A DNA stretch of 64,000 nucleotides from Channa striata. Taxonomy: Eukaryota > Chordata > Actinopteri > Anabantiformes > Channidae. The position numbers and the translations under genes are program-made. The notes below the pieces were generated by a model that saw only the letters and a list, made by a program, of their open reading frames with translations, had not been told where the DNA came from and did no database searches. Positions 1 through 10,665 of the stretch are shown one piece after another. Within the stretch, counting starts at the first letter, position 1. The number at the start of each line of letters is the position of its first letter. The stretch lies in the NCBI GenBank assembly GCA_033026295.1, contig CM065173.1, forward strand, positions 28,364,812-28,428,811, written 5' to 3'.

Positions 1-466
1 ACTGAGGACAAAGCATGTGGAATAGACACGTTGACCACCTTTTCGGCTGCAAGGATTGAGTTCAAAGTCAACTCAACAGCTCCGGCTTAAACTTAAACTC
101 ATTCATTCAGGTCTACAATCCCTCCCTTCCACTGCGCTCGACCAGCGAACGACGTCTAGTAGTTCCAGCACCATACAGAAGACACCAAGGAAAACTCTTC
201 AGCACAGTGATCCCACGGTGGTGGAATGAGCTACCAAACTCCGTGCGTTTAGCAACCTCGCTCACTACATTTAAAACAATGCTGAAAAAAAAAAAAAATC
301 CAGCTTTTTCTTTTTTTCTCTACTTGCTTCTCATGTAACCGTAACACTTGTTTGATAGCACTTTCCTTTAATGTTTTTCTCCTTAACTTGGATTTTATTG
401 CTTGCTGTTCCTCACTTGTAAGTTGCTTTGGATAAAAGCCAAATGCCTAAATGTAAATGTAAATGT
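1..466 (+). mobile_element. LINE-B (L2-like) 3' end, 5' cut by window edge
   Basis: This is the 3' end of a non-LTR retrotransposon of the L2 type. Positions 110-280 resemble the last part of the ORF2 C-terminal region (words such as 'ccagcgaacgacgtctag' and 'tggtggaatgagctacc' recur at 23.7 kb and 45.6 kb). The copy ends at 420-466 with a tail in which GCTTTGGATAAAAGC is followed by repeated TAAATG units, as expected for an L2-type 3' tail. No open frame survives. It lies tail to tail with the minus-strand copy that starts at 806. Confidence 0.7.
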
Positions 467-805
467 TTGGCTTTGTTAGTTTATTTCTTTTCTTTGTTCC
501 CTCCTATCCTCCTTTGTTTGGTTTGGCCTGTCCACATTCATCTGATTCTGTTTCAGTGTTTGAGTTTTGGGTTTATGTTCATTCTCTTTCAGGCTTGGTT
601 TGTAGTTATTTATGCCTTAGTTACTTAGTTACTTAGTTACTTTCTCTTTTACCTGGGTTCTGATTATTGGTTAGCATTTGTCTCCTTCTGTTTAGGCTTC
701 AGGTTTAGTCTTGAATTAGCCCCATTTAGATAACTTGTGTAGTATTATTTATTTGTGTTCTGTTGTAGCGTTTGAATTTCTGGTTATCTTGCTATCACTG
801 CTAGG
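467..805. other. T-rich spacer between two LINE-B tails
   Basis: No gene is visible. The stretch is T-rich on the plus strand and has three perfect tandem copies of the 8-mer ttagttac at 617-640. It could be a worn solo LTR, but no matching ends or target duplication were found. Confidence 0.4.
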
Positions 806-1904
806 CATTTACATTTAGTCATTTGGCAGATTTATCTTTATCCCTTTATCCAAAGCGACTTACAAGTGAGGTACAAGGCAGCAAAAATCCAAGTCAAGAA
901 GACAACATCAAAGCAAAGTGCTATCAGATAAAAGTTTCTCTTTCATGAAATACAAGTACGAAACAGGAGATGCGGAAGAGTACCTTTTTCAGCAGTTTTT
1001 TAAATATTGAAAGTGAGGTCGCTGAGTTCCAACATCATGGGATCACTGAGCTGAACAGTTTGCTTTTGTGTCTTCTGTGTGGCACTGGGACAACCAGACA
1101 TCTTTTACTGGCAGAGCACAATAGACGGAAGGGTTTTTAGACCTCAATGACTGAGTTGAGGTAAGCCGGAGCTGTAGAGTTAGGGTCTGTAGGGAAGAGA
1201 CAGAGCTTTGAACTTAATCTGCGCAGCAACAGGAAGCCCGTGCAGAGATCTGAAGAGTGGTGTGACATGAGTCCTTTTCCTTTCTGCCGCATTTTCGATC
1301 ACCTGCAGGAGTTTGATGGTGCATGCCGGTAACCCCATCAACAGCGCATTGCAGTAATGGAGATGAGACATGACCAAAGCTGCACAGTGAGTTAGCTCAG
1401 TTGGTCATCGACGGAGACCCCAAGATATCTGACCGAGTTGGCAGAAACAATCACTGCAGATCCAGTATTAATGATGGTGTTGTGCTGTTGGCTATTAGTT
1501 AGAAACACACTACTGCCAGGATACCTTAATGGTTCATCCAGACAAGTAAAACCGAAGCCAGGCTAAAGCTGATCCAGAGATCCCGGAGACAGAGAGTGTG
1601 GACAATAGGATCTGCTGGTTCAGTGTCAAAGGCGGCAGATAGGTCTAGTAGAATTAAGACAGACATGTTACCTGCAGCTTTTGCAGCTCGTAGGGATTCT
1701 ATGACCATCAGAAGGGCCATTTCTGTGGAGTGATCACTCTTGAAGACAGACTGCTTGACATTGAGGAGGTTGTTCTGGGGAAAAAAAGTCTCACAGTTGA
1801 TTGAAAACTGCTTGTTCCAGGGTCTTGGTCAGAAATGGAAGAAGAGAGACTGGTCTGTAATTCTCCACAAGGGACGGATCCAGAAAAGGCTTCTTCAGCA
1901 GTGG

Positions 1905-2419
1905 TGTCAGGATTCTGGACTTTTTGTTAGTTTGGGTTTTTGTTCATTTCCTGTTGTGGCATTTTATTTTGTAGTATTGCCTCTTGCTTCCTGTTCGTTT
2001 CTTTGGCTTGTTTTACTTTTCTCGTTTGTCCAAATTAGTTTCACCTGTTTTCTTGGTTATTTAAGCCCTGTTCCCTCTTCACTGTTGTTGGTTCGTCTCT
2101 CTCGCTCACTCATTCTCTCGCTCAGTCTGCCGTATGCTCGTTCTGTTGTACTCGTTGGTCTTCGCTTGGTCTGAGGTTTGGTCCCCTTTGTTTGTTCCTT
2201 ATTTGGTTCTTGTTTGTTTGTTGGTTTAAGTGTAGTCTCTTTGTTTTTGCCCCCTCATTGTTTGTCTAGTTTGTTTAGGGTTTTTTTTTGTATGTTCTTG
2301 TCCTCCCTTTTTCGGGAGAGTTTTAGTTTGTTTTGTTACTTAAATAAATTATTATTTCCCACACCCTGCCGTCGTCACCACCCTGGGTCCTTATTCTACC
2401 CGTTTCCACAAATCTGACA
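1905..2419 (+). repeat. 5' LTR
   Basis: Starts TG and ends CA, 515 bp. It contains AATAAA near 2343-2348, upstream of the expected R/U5 boundary. Open frames inside it are chance frames of the LTR and are not counted as genes. Confidence 0.9.
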
Positions 2420-2467
2420 GTACGAACCAACCAAAACTAGGACCCGGTGACGACAGGATAGCTAGCC

Positions 2468-3074
2468 ATGATGGAGCGCTTTAATTACGAGAGCTTTATT
2501 GGAACTCGGCTAGCTATCTGCCCGCCGGTGTGGGCCCCGTCGCAATGAGAAACCCAAATCTCAGACCAAGCTACTAGTTCGTGAGGCTGGGACGGCCGTC
2601 TTTTGTAAGGCTCCTGTTAGGAAGCAGAGGTCGGCCGGCGCCCAGCTGGTTCCAGTTCCAGGTTTTGTTCGTGAAGCTGGGGAGGCCGTCACTCGTAAGG
2701 CTTCTATGAGGAAGCAGAGGTCGGCCGACTACCAGCCGGTTCCAGTTCCTGTATGTGGGTCTGGGGTGGGCGTCGCTCGTAAGTCTTCAGGTAGGAAGCA
2801 GAGATTTGACGATGCTCAGCCGGTTCCAGTTCCTGTTCGGGTGGCTGGGACGATCGTCGCGGCGCCAGTTCCTGCGCCGAGGCCCCCTCCAGCTCGTCCG
2901 GCGCCAGTTCCTGTTGGTCCAGTTCCACTTCGTTCCCCGGAGGGGTTCAGCCGACGTCGCCGGCCTCCAGTTGGTTCTTTGGAGGGGTTGGTGGCCTTGC
3001 TGCACTACCAAGAATGGACTGGGGCAAGCCCGCCTCCAAACCCCCTCCACCCGCCCTACTCAGTCTGTCCCTGA
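2468..3074 (+). other. LTR-element interior: short leader frame and in-frame repeat frame
   Basis: An ATG at 2468 opens a short frame (26 codons, begins MMERFNYESF) that stops at 2548. A second frame is open from at least 2544 to the stop near 3074. It contains four imperfect units starting at 2580, 2670, 2754 and 2838 (90, 84 and 84 bp apart, all multiples of three). Each unit carries a basic RKxxxRKQR-like part; the first three end in a Q-x-V-P-V-P part. The product would be rich in Pro, Val and Arg and resembles no domain I know. It may be a decayed gag-like region with the first frame displaced. Whether it is translated is unknown. Confidence 0.5.
2580..2845 (+). repeat. Imperfect coding-length tandem repeat (about 84-90 bp)
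   Basis: Three full units and the start of a fourth. GGTTCCAGTTCC recurs near the end of the second and third units, with a close variant in the first. Unit lengths keep the reading frame. Confidence 0.75.
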
Positions 3075-3108
3075 ACTTTAGTTAAGGGCCGTCTAGTATT
3101 CGGCCCTT

Positions 3109-3118
3109 GAGGGGGGGG
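3109..3118 (+). promoter_or_regulatory. Polypurine tract of the LTR element
   Basis: GAGGGGGGGG lies three bases before the 3' LTR, where plus-strand priming occurs in LTR retrotransposons. Confidence 0.8.
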
Positions 3119-3121
3119 TTC

Positions 3122-3634
3122 TGTCAGGATTCTGGACTTTTTGTTAGTTTGGGTTTTTGTTCATTTCCTGTTGTGGCATTTTATTTTGTAGTATTGCCTC
3201 TTGCTTCCTGTTCGTTTCTTTGGCTTGTTTTACTTTTCTCGTTTGTCCAAATTAGTTTCACCTGTTTTCTTGGTTATTTAAGCCCTGTTCCCTCTTCACT
3301 GTTGTTGGTTCGTCTCTCTCGCTCACTCATTCTCTCGCTCAGTCTGCCGTATGCTCGTTCTGTTGTACTCGTTGGTCTTCGCTTGGTCTGAGGTTTGGTC
3401 CCCTTTGTTTGTTCCTTATTTGGTTCTTGTTTGTTTGTTGGTTTAAGTGTAGTCTCTTTGTTTTTGCCCCCTCATTGTTTGTCTAGGTTGTTTAGGGTTT
3501 TTTTGTATGTTCTTGTCCTCCCTTTTTCGGGAGAGTTTTAGTTTGTTTTGTTACTTAAATAAATTATTATTTCCCACACCCTGCCGTCGTCACCACCCTG
3601 GGTCCTTATTCTACCCGTTTCCACAAATCTGACA
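3122..3634 (+). repeat. 3' LTR
   Basis: 513 bp, nearly identical to the 5' LTR. The differences I see are a T-run of 7 instead of 9 and one G/T change just before it. Followed directly by the AGTGG duplication. Confidence 0.9.
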
Positions 3635-3955
3635 AGTGGAGTAATCTGGGCCTGTTTGAACGAGGTATGTAAAGTGAGTGTTGTGAGAGAAGTGTTGATG
3701 ATCCCTGTAATGACTGGTCTTAGTGTAGGTGCAACAGTTTGGAGGGGATCGGATCCAGTCCTCTGACAGAGTTGAAAATGAGAAGTAGGATGCATCATTG
3801 CATGTAGTTAGCAGGATGTCCTCATCTGGAGGAGAGGACTGGGAGCTGATGGCTGCCACCTTGTGAGTAAAGAAAGAGGCAAAGTCGTCAGTTGTGAGAC
3901 AATTGGAGGTGGGTAAGGGAGGCTTTGAAAGCGGAGAACAGCTTTCGGTTCTGGT

Positions 3956-4450
3956 TATCCCTGTATTTTGGCCCTACTACTTATTGTTTCTATTTGAATG
4001 TTGGGTTGTTTGTCCTGTTTTGGTTCTTTAATAATTCCTTGATTAGATAATTTACTTTTTGCTTAGTTTTCTCTTTATTTCTGTTTGGGACTTAGTTCTT
4101 TTTCATAACTTGTCTAGTTCATTTATGCCATTCCTATTTTCCTTTGTTCATTTTGTTCTGTTAATGAAAAGCTAGCTTTCATGGATGCCACTGAGGCATT
4201 TAAACAACTTTTAGGCTGGAGGCCAGACTGTTAATCAGCCCTTTTCCTCAGAGTTTTGTGGGCAAGCGGCTAGCCACTTGTCCTCGTGGTTTGGGCCCCC
4301 GTGAGAAAGAACTCAAGCCTCAGCCTCAGCCCCAGCCACTCACACTGTCCCTGAGAATAGTCTGGGCCAGTCTCAGACCAGACTCTGGTACTGACTTTGT
4401 ACCCAGTTCCCTGGTGCGTCGTCAGGGGAACAACTATCCACATTGATCGT
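3956..4450 (+). mobile_element. Remnant of a related LTR element
   Basis: Positions 3956-4165 are T-rich and LTR-like. From 4178 a short frame starts with ATGGATGCC and stops after about 18 codons. The next block (GGCTAGCC, GGGCCCC and a GAGAAA-type word at 4260-4310) parallels 2505-2560 in the complete element, and the following frame has a KPQPQPQP stretch in place of the VPVPV repeats. I read this as an older relative of the 1905-3634 element. No matching LTR pair was found. Confidence 0.45.
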
Positions 4451-4489
4451 TTAATTTTCGTGCCTTCCCAGGTCGACACACACACAAAA

Positions 4490-5865
4490 ATCTAAAGACT
4501 TAAAATGAGCTAAAAAAGGTAGAGAAAAATAAATGTGGGCTGTGAGTTATGTGCGAGCGTCTGTGTACATGTGTTTCCAGACAAAAATGTGTTTGAAAGA
4601 TCCTGCGAAGGTGTAAGGATTGCTGTAATGTCCCAGGCCTTTTTGCAGCACACAGTCTAATTCTGTGTCTAATTCTGCTGAGCTGTTTCTATAATTTCAT
4701 CTCAACACAGTTCATGACATGTGCTAATGTGTGCATGATTTTGTTTCAAATAAGTCAATATGCAGTTTGTGTGTCAACAAACTGCTACCTTCAAGGGTTA
4801 TGGTTTAGTTAAGTTCAGGCAACGAGCTCTACTTCATTACAAATTTCCGGATAACAAAGTGTGGTTCACTGATCGACATTTAGATTTGGTAGATACCTCT
4901 GAGTGAGACAAAGGCAGTGCAGAAGAGCTTCAGAGACAAAAAGAAAGGACAGATGAAAACACTTCTCCATCCACTTTTGGTTCTGCTCCTCTCTCCTGAC
5001 TCTTTTTTTTTTTCCTCTTTCCTTTTCAACAAATTGAGCTGTGCAGGAGGGAAACGGTGACTGATGGTTTCCTTATCTCCACTTTATACACCTAAATAAG
5101 CCTCACAAAAGCCCAGTAAAAAACAACACCCAATTCATTCCTTCTAGTTATGATTTATTACATCCATTTGACCCATGTGGTGAATGTGGAGGAAAAGAAC
5201 ACTTTGTGTATTGCTGACCTGCCTCCCAGCAAAAAACTCACACAGAAACAAATATATAGCCAGCGCTGCAGGTCTGCAGAAATTACCTCAGATTTTCAGA
5301 TTTTTCTTTAATGTATGTCTTCTTCGGGGAAGGTGACCTGTTGATGGGTCGATGATCCTGAGGAATTGAGATTGATTCATCCTAGCATTTCTGCATCTTT
5401 TGGTCACATTAAAACGTATGAAACATTAACAGCGTGTGGCTGGAAATTTGAAGTTATTTGTTGTTTACACTTTTTTGTTATTTGTTTTAATTGCATTTTG
5501 CTTTGTGTATATGTATAGTGATCGTGGCCCCCGATTGCAACTGTAGCTCCGCTGAATGTGTAATGTAACGAGAAACAAGCAGCTATCATGCCTATGTGTA
5601 ACTTGATGAGTGATGTGTCTTCTATACCCATTTTATACGTATGGTCATGGTTATATCAAAAGTCTTTCAGAAGGCTTCATTTTGTGCCACATGTTTGTGA
5701 AGTGGCTGTTTTTTACTAACTCTGCAATGGTTACTGTTACTGGATACTGTAATTAGAGAACCCAAATAAACACTCACTGAGAGTGCAAAAGGTTTGTTAA
5801 CACTTCTGAAACAGTTATATATTTAACACATGTAACACTGATACTATACTACTCAGCACAACACT
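4490..5865. other. No feature recognised
   Basis: No convincing exon, RNA or repeat is visible. A T-run near 5006-5015 and scattered AT-rich sequence are the only notable features. Confidence 0.5.
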
Positions 5866-5867
5866 TT

Positions 5868-6588
5868 CAAGTCAATTAAATTTTTTTAACTCAAGGCCTT
5901 TTACATAATCAAGTCAAAATTGTACAAACATTTAGAAGAAGCGCAACTACGGGAGAAAGAAGACACAAAGTTAATGTCCTACAGTGGTGATATATAAATT
6001 TGGGCTGAGAGGAGGAAAGTGTCTCAGTGCATCAGGGGTTGGTCCCCCAGCAGTCGAAGCCTATAGCAGCAGGACTAGAACTAACTATAAGGTTTGGAGC
6101 CTAGTCATAAAAGGAGAGGAGCTTGATAGCTAAATGCTCTGCCTCCCATTCTGGGAGCCACAAGCACGCCTGTAGTCTAAGACTGAAGTGGTCTAGTAGG
6201 ATGATATGGTACTAGGAGATTTTTTAGGTATGATGGGGCTTGACCGTTTAGAGCTTTATATGTAAGAAGAAGGGTTTTAAATTCTATTCTACATTTAATT
6301 GGAAGCCAATGAAGAGAAGCTAATGAAGATGAAATATGATCTCTCTTACCAATCCCAGTCAGTAATCTTGCTGCAGGATTTTGGTTTAATTGGAGGCTTT
6401 TTAGAGAGTTACTGGGGCAGCCTGAAAGTAGAGAATTACAATAGTCCAATCTAGAAGTAACAAATGCATGGACCAGTTTTTCAGCATCGCTTTGAGACAG
6501 GATGCTCCTAATTTTGTCAGTGTTTCTTAGGTGGAAGAAGGCTGCTCTAGAGATTTGTTTTATGTGTGAGCTAAATGACAAATCCTCA
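5868..6588 (-). mobile_element. LINE-A 3' fragment, degraded
   Basis: Reverse-complement match, by eye, to the 3' third of the near full-length LINE-A at 31.9-36.3 kb. It includes a worn 3' UTR (5868-6080) and the ORF2 C-terminal region (6593-6177, with SRLDYCNSLLSGCPSNSL and LHWLPIKCRIEFKTL). The pentamer tail has decayed. On the right it is cut at about 6588, where an LTR-like repeat begins. Confidence 0.8.
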
Positions 6589-6990
6589 CCCATCGCCTTT
6601 GATTATCATCACTATTACCCCTGCATGTTTGTATTTAAGGGCTCGTGTGTAGTTTTTGGGTTGCTAGTGTGTCACGTGTCTCCGTAATCTTGTTCAGCCT
6701 TTCCCGATCTCCAGCCTTTGATACTGTTCGTGAGTCTGTTCTTGTAGGTCTGTTATTCTCCTCTTTAAGAGAGATCTTCTGTTTGTATTGTTAGCCTCCT
6801 CATTTTTAGTTGTTTTTGCTGTAGTCCAAGTGTCTGCCTTTGAGTTAATATTGCTATCTCTTTAGAGTGATTTTAGTTATAGTGCAAGTGTCTGCCTTTG
6901 AGTTATCATATCAGTAGTACGTGTGTTAATAAACTGTCTGCACTCTCAGGGCATCTCAGCTTCTGCTTTTGGGTCCTATAGTAACAGTAT
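6589..6990 (+). repeat. LTR-like repeat, family 2, copy 1
   Basis: It shares an ordered series of words with 7800-8273 and 25640-26050: cacccatcgcctttg, ccagcctttgatactgtt, ctgcctttgagttaatattg, and at the right end gtaacagtatcc. Length and T-rich content fit a solo LTR of a gypsy-type element, but the exact ends and target duplication were not found. Confidence 0.5.
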
Positions 6991-7799
6991 CCATTCACGG
7001 TAACCATATAAATATATCTTCTTTTTTTTTTTAGTATCTCTTGTATTTTCAAAATGGTCTCATGAGGAGGGTTAAGGAAGTTACTTGTCAAAGGTAATAT
7101 ATTACTTATTACTGCCCATTAAAAGTACTAATTTACAATATTGCTTACTAAGGCAGTTATCTTGTAGTTACTTTTGCAATAAGTTAAAACGTGATATAAA
7201 GTCACCAAAATACTTGCGGTCACCCCATACAGCAACATTATACATGACAGAGCTATATATTTGTCTTATATTTGTGTGTGAATGCAGGACAGAGTCTTTA
7301 GTCAAATTTGTTCCTCTTTTCAACCCCCTTTCACATAGACTATGCTCAGTTGTTGGCCAATGCTGTCGGTGACCTCATGCAAATGTTTTGTATTCATGCA
7401 TTAAGTCCGGAAAACCACCAGCCACCTTCATTTGTCTGTGTTAGTGCTTGTATTTAGTGGCTTATCAATAGTGTATTGTGCTTACTTTATTTCACATTAC
7501 TTGAAACACTGTTTTTGTAAAATTAGTGTGAGGTGTTTTTCCTTTGTGACATAGACACAGGGCAAAAATGATGTTTTGTTTGAGTAACAACATTCATGTT
7601 CAAAATGTTGTTACACGTTCTTTGCTGTTTTGTAACATTAGTTTAATTTCCTCTGACATTTTAATATGTGGAAATACAATAAATAAATAAATAAATAAGA
7701 GATCACTTCAAAAACGAAAGATGAAAAACATTGTCAACACCTTTTTAAAGTATTTAACACTGTTTGATTCTGGACTCTACACTCCTCCACTCTTTGGCA
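6991..7799. other. AT-rich stretch with a simple repeat
   Basis: No gene. It includes a T-run at 7022-7032 and an (ATAA)n run at 7678-7698. The 7080-7180 part has repeated 'attactt / ttactt' words that resemble 52620-52710, possibly an old DNA-transposon relic. Confidence 0.4.
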
Positions 7800-8273
7800 G
7801 GTTACCGGATGACTCACCCATCGCCTTTGGTCATCAACGTCATCACCCCTGCAAGTTTGAATATAAGGGCTTGTGTTGAGTTTTAGGGTTGCTGTCATGG
7901 TTCGTTCCGGTGAGTCTCCCTAATCCTGTTCAGCCTTTTCAGATCTCCAGCCTTTGATACTGTTTGTGAGTCGGTTATCAGTTCTGGTAGGTTTGTTAGT
8001 CTCCTCATTAAGAATGATTTTCAGTTATAGTGTTAGCCTCCTCAAGTGTCTGTGTATTATATAGTCCAAGTGCCTTTGAGTTGGTATAGTATCAGTAGCA
8101 CGTATGTTAACTAATAACTGTATCAGTAGCTCATGTGTTATAGTCCTGAGTCACTAATTCCTGAGTTTTAGTCCAGAGTCTCTTCCTTTGAGTTAACATT
8201 GTTATCACCTCAAATGTCTGTGCTGAGTATTACAGTATCAGTAGTACGTGTGTCAATTAATAACTGTATCTGT
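7800..8273 (+). repeat. LTR-like repeat, family 2, copy 2
   Basis: Close relative of 6589-6990 with the same order of words, and partly duplicated within itself (the 'cctttgagtt' and 'agtatcagtag' words each occur more than once). It ends abruptly where the solo LTR at 8275 starts. Confidence 0.5.
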
Positions 8274-8274
8274 C

Positions 8275-8577
8275 AGAATCCTGGACTTTTGTTGTTTCAG
8301 TTTTTGTTTATTTCCTGTCTTGGTCTTTTATTTTGTAGTATTGCTTTTCTTAGCTGTTAGTTTCTTTTGGGTTGCTTTACTTAACTCGTTTTGTCCTTAT
8401 TATTCCCATACGTTTTTGTTTGTTATTTCAGTTCTTTTCCTAGTTAATTTTTGGTTTGTACTTTTCTCGTCCTCCCCTTCATTAGTGAGTTTTTGATCTT
8501 TATTAAATCTGTATTATTCACACGCACCTTTTGTTGGGTCCTTCCTTTATTCACTATCATACTCCCTTTTGACAGAT
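8275..8577 (+). mobile_element. Degraded solo LTR related to the 1905-3634 element
   Basis: Begins TGTCAGAATCCTGGACTTTT, against TGTCAGGATTCTGGACTTTT in the complete element, and keeps the following blocks (cctgt..tattttgtagtattgc) and an end in TTTTGACA. It is shorter than the young LTR (about 303 bp). The flanking 5-mers (gtatc and gattg) do not match, so the duplication is lost or the ends are rearranged. Confidence 0.65.
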
Positions 8578-9178
8578 TGAGTAGTTCCAGCCTTCTTCTT
8601 CTTCATCTTAAAGAAGGCTTGACAACTGCTGGTGAACTTCTACAGGTCAGTCATTGAGTCTGTTATCATCCACTGCATCACAGTATGGTACTGTACCGTA
8701 GAAAACAGGAAGTCTCTCGAGCAAATTATTAACTGCATAGATGATCACCGGCTCCCAGTTTACCAGCTTAGAGGACATCTGCAGAGCTTGCTGTATATGG
8801 AAGGCCACGGCCATCATTTAGGAGGCCTCACACCCGACTCACAACAGGGGCCTGACAAACAGCTTCTACCATAGAGCTGTTGCACTGTTGAACACTTCAG
8901 TTACAACCCTGCCTACCCCGATACACATATACACATATAACAGGAAATATGTGCAATAAATACTCAGCAATATTTGCAGCATGTACTTGACCCACATGTC
9001 TTGTCTGCCTATGTGCAATATCACTGACTCATTTGAGAGATGTAAATAGTATTTTCTATTGTTATTTATATTGTTAATTCCTTTTGTATTGTTGACTTGA
9101 TTTGTGTTCCATCAGGAGGTGTTCCAAGGGAATTTCATCGTACATGTACAATGACAATAAAGATGTTATCTTATGACC
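8578..9178 (+). mobile_element. LINE-C (Rex1-like) 3' end
   Basis: Positions 8632-8760 encode the end of the RT C-terminal region typical of Rex1-type LINEs (NFYRSVIESVI, then CITVWYC). The rest is 3' UTR. It ends with GAATTTCATCGTACATGTAC followed by AATGACAATAAAGATG, a tail type common at the 3' ends of this group in fish. The copy is 5'-truncated and has frameshifts. Confidence 0.7.
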
Positions 9179-9574
9179 CATGAAGTAAGGAAAATGTTGG
9201 GGATATATGTTATCGTTGCCCTGGAGAGATCTAAGGTTGAAGGTTGCTTTGGCTGTCAAAATATACGACCAAGACAGGTACCTGTGCTCAGCACCCAGTA
9301 CTGAGAAGGGTTTTCATGCTGAAAATAAAGATAACAAAACTGAAAGCATGGTGTCATGGTATAAAAAGATGTAAAAATCTTGCATTCCATATCTGATATC
9401 TAAGGAAAATGTACTAGATTATTTGGCATCAGAATGTACTTAAAGGAGCAAAATTTCAAAAATACCTGAAGACTGATCAAATAGTTAGTACTTCTCTAGT
9501 TAGTACTTCTCTTTACCACAATAAAGCATTTGGTGTATTGTTATGTTTATGTTTATTGTTATGTTCTCTTAAGT
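9179..9574. other. No feature recognised
   Basis: AT-rich sequence. 'agttagtacttctct' occurs twice in tandem near 9482-9512. Confidence 0.4.
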
Positions 9575-10190
9575 CAGGGGTCTCCAATACTTTGCTCCAC
9601 TTTCCAAGCAGCTCACCAGAGGTTTAATGAATCCCACATAAATTTCAAAATTAGTCAAATATGATTGGTCCTTCTTACACAAAAAGCCTTTTTCCATGTT
9701 TCCAACTTAGCAACTTTGTCTTCATATTTAGCAGGTTTTCAGACCCCTTTCACAACTCTTTTTTTTTTTTTTAAAGGGACTAGCAAGTTTTTCTTGTGTT
9801 ATTGGATACTTTTGAAGACCCTGACTTAAAAAGGGCGTGTCATTCTCATGCTCTTCTCAATGAGCAGCAGGTGCTGAGGCTGGCTCCTCTTGCGAGGTGG
9901 CTCAGTCCTTGCACAGCAGCTCTTCCCAGGTGCAGTCACAGCAGGAGATGTTCACCCCCTCTGCTCTGTCCAGCCTTCGCTGGCACCCACACCACTAAGA
10001 GAATACAATAGAAAGAAATACATTTTTTGTGATGTTTCAGTTTAAACTGAGTTGTGGACACCAACATTTTGTAAAGGTTCAGGAAAACAGCTGATCAGTT
10101 TGTTTGAGTTGAATAACTGTTAAAAACATGAGTAGCTCTCAGCCATTTTGTAAAAGCAGTTCCCAGGGTAAAAAGGTTGGAGACCCCCCC
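9575..10190. mobile_element. hAT-like non-autonomous element (MITE)
   Basis: The left end is CAGGGGTCTCCAA and the right end TTGGAGACCCCCC, so the termini are inverted repeats. The bases flanking the ends (tcttaagt and cctcaagt) match at about six of eight positions, in line with the 8-bp duplication of hAT elements. The roughly 615-bp interior has no transposase frame. Confidence 0.65.
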
Positions 10191-10439
10191 CTCAAGTTTT
10201 TAATACAAGTTTGGCAAATGGTTTAATACATTAGATGTTAACTATGCTTCACAGGCTTTTTTTGAGTGTTTAACTGGTCAATTAAACATATTAAACATTT
10301 TAGTCTCAACAGATATTAAAATTAACATTGTATAAAAAAGATCTTATTAAATGCTTATGTAAACTGTGGCATCTCACAGATATTAAATGTTCTTAATATC
10401 TGTGAAAGTTTTATATATTTTGACAAGATGGCTACATTT

Positions 10440-10665
10440 TCAGCTCTGTCAGAGGACGACGTATCCACCCTCCTCCTCTCAAACCATCCAACCACCTTCT
10501 TCCTGGATCTGATCCCCTTCACTCTTCTTCAAGCTGTTGCACCCACACTAATTCCTACCTCGTTCCAGTAGGCCCAGTTTTCCAAACTGCTTAAGAAGCC
10601 TTCTTTTGATCCATCTCTTCTTTTCAATTTCTGACCAAAAACCTGGAACGAGTCTTCATTCAACT
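10440..10665 (+). mobile_element. LINE-B fragment (ORF2 region before the RT core)
   Basis: The plus-strand translation gives LSEDDVSTLLLSNHPTT and LLQAVAPTLIP, the region just before the RT core in L2-type ORF2. It matches the minus-strand block at about 3790-3690. No intact frame. Confidence 0.6.

Larger units (their letters stand above)
1905..3634 (+). mobile_element. Non-autonomous LTR retrotransposon (gypsy-like), complete
   Basis: Two direct repeats of 515 and 513 bp bound a 702-bp interior. Both LTRs begin TGTCAGG and end CTGACA. The 5-bp target duplication AGTGG is present on both sides (1900-1904 and 3635-3639). A G-rich polypurine tract (3109-3118) lies just before the right LTR, which fixes the plus orientation. 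The interior has no protease, RT or integrase, so movement would need an autonomous relative. The LTRs differ by about one substitution and a 2-bp T-run change, so the insertion is young. It landed in an older LINE-B. The gypsy assignment rests on the 5-bp duplication and general layout. The primer-binding site was not recognised. Confidence 0.92.
806..3955 (-). mobile_element. LINE-B (L2-like) copy, degraded, split by an LTR element
   Basis: Read on the minus strand, the element runs from about 3955 to 3635, is interrupted by the LTR element at 1905-3634, and resumes from 1904 to 806. The 3' tail (806-870) is the reverse complement of the TAAATG-repeat tail seen at 420-466. Protein remnants: the RT motif A context LLDLSAAFDT at about 1640-1600 and an RT C-terminal block with HYCNALLMGLP and KALSLPYR at 1377-1180. 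The upstream block at 3860-3640 resembles the pre-RT region. Frames carry many stops, so the copy is dead. Confidence 0.75.

Noticed and set aside
1740..2417. Open frames of 144 and 79 codons in the LTR
   Set aside because: They lie across or within the 5' LTR and recur in the 3' LTR. Composition is that of T-rich DNA (Phe/Leu/Val/Ser), with no domain.
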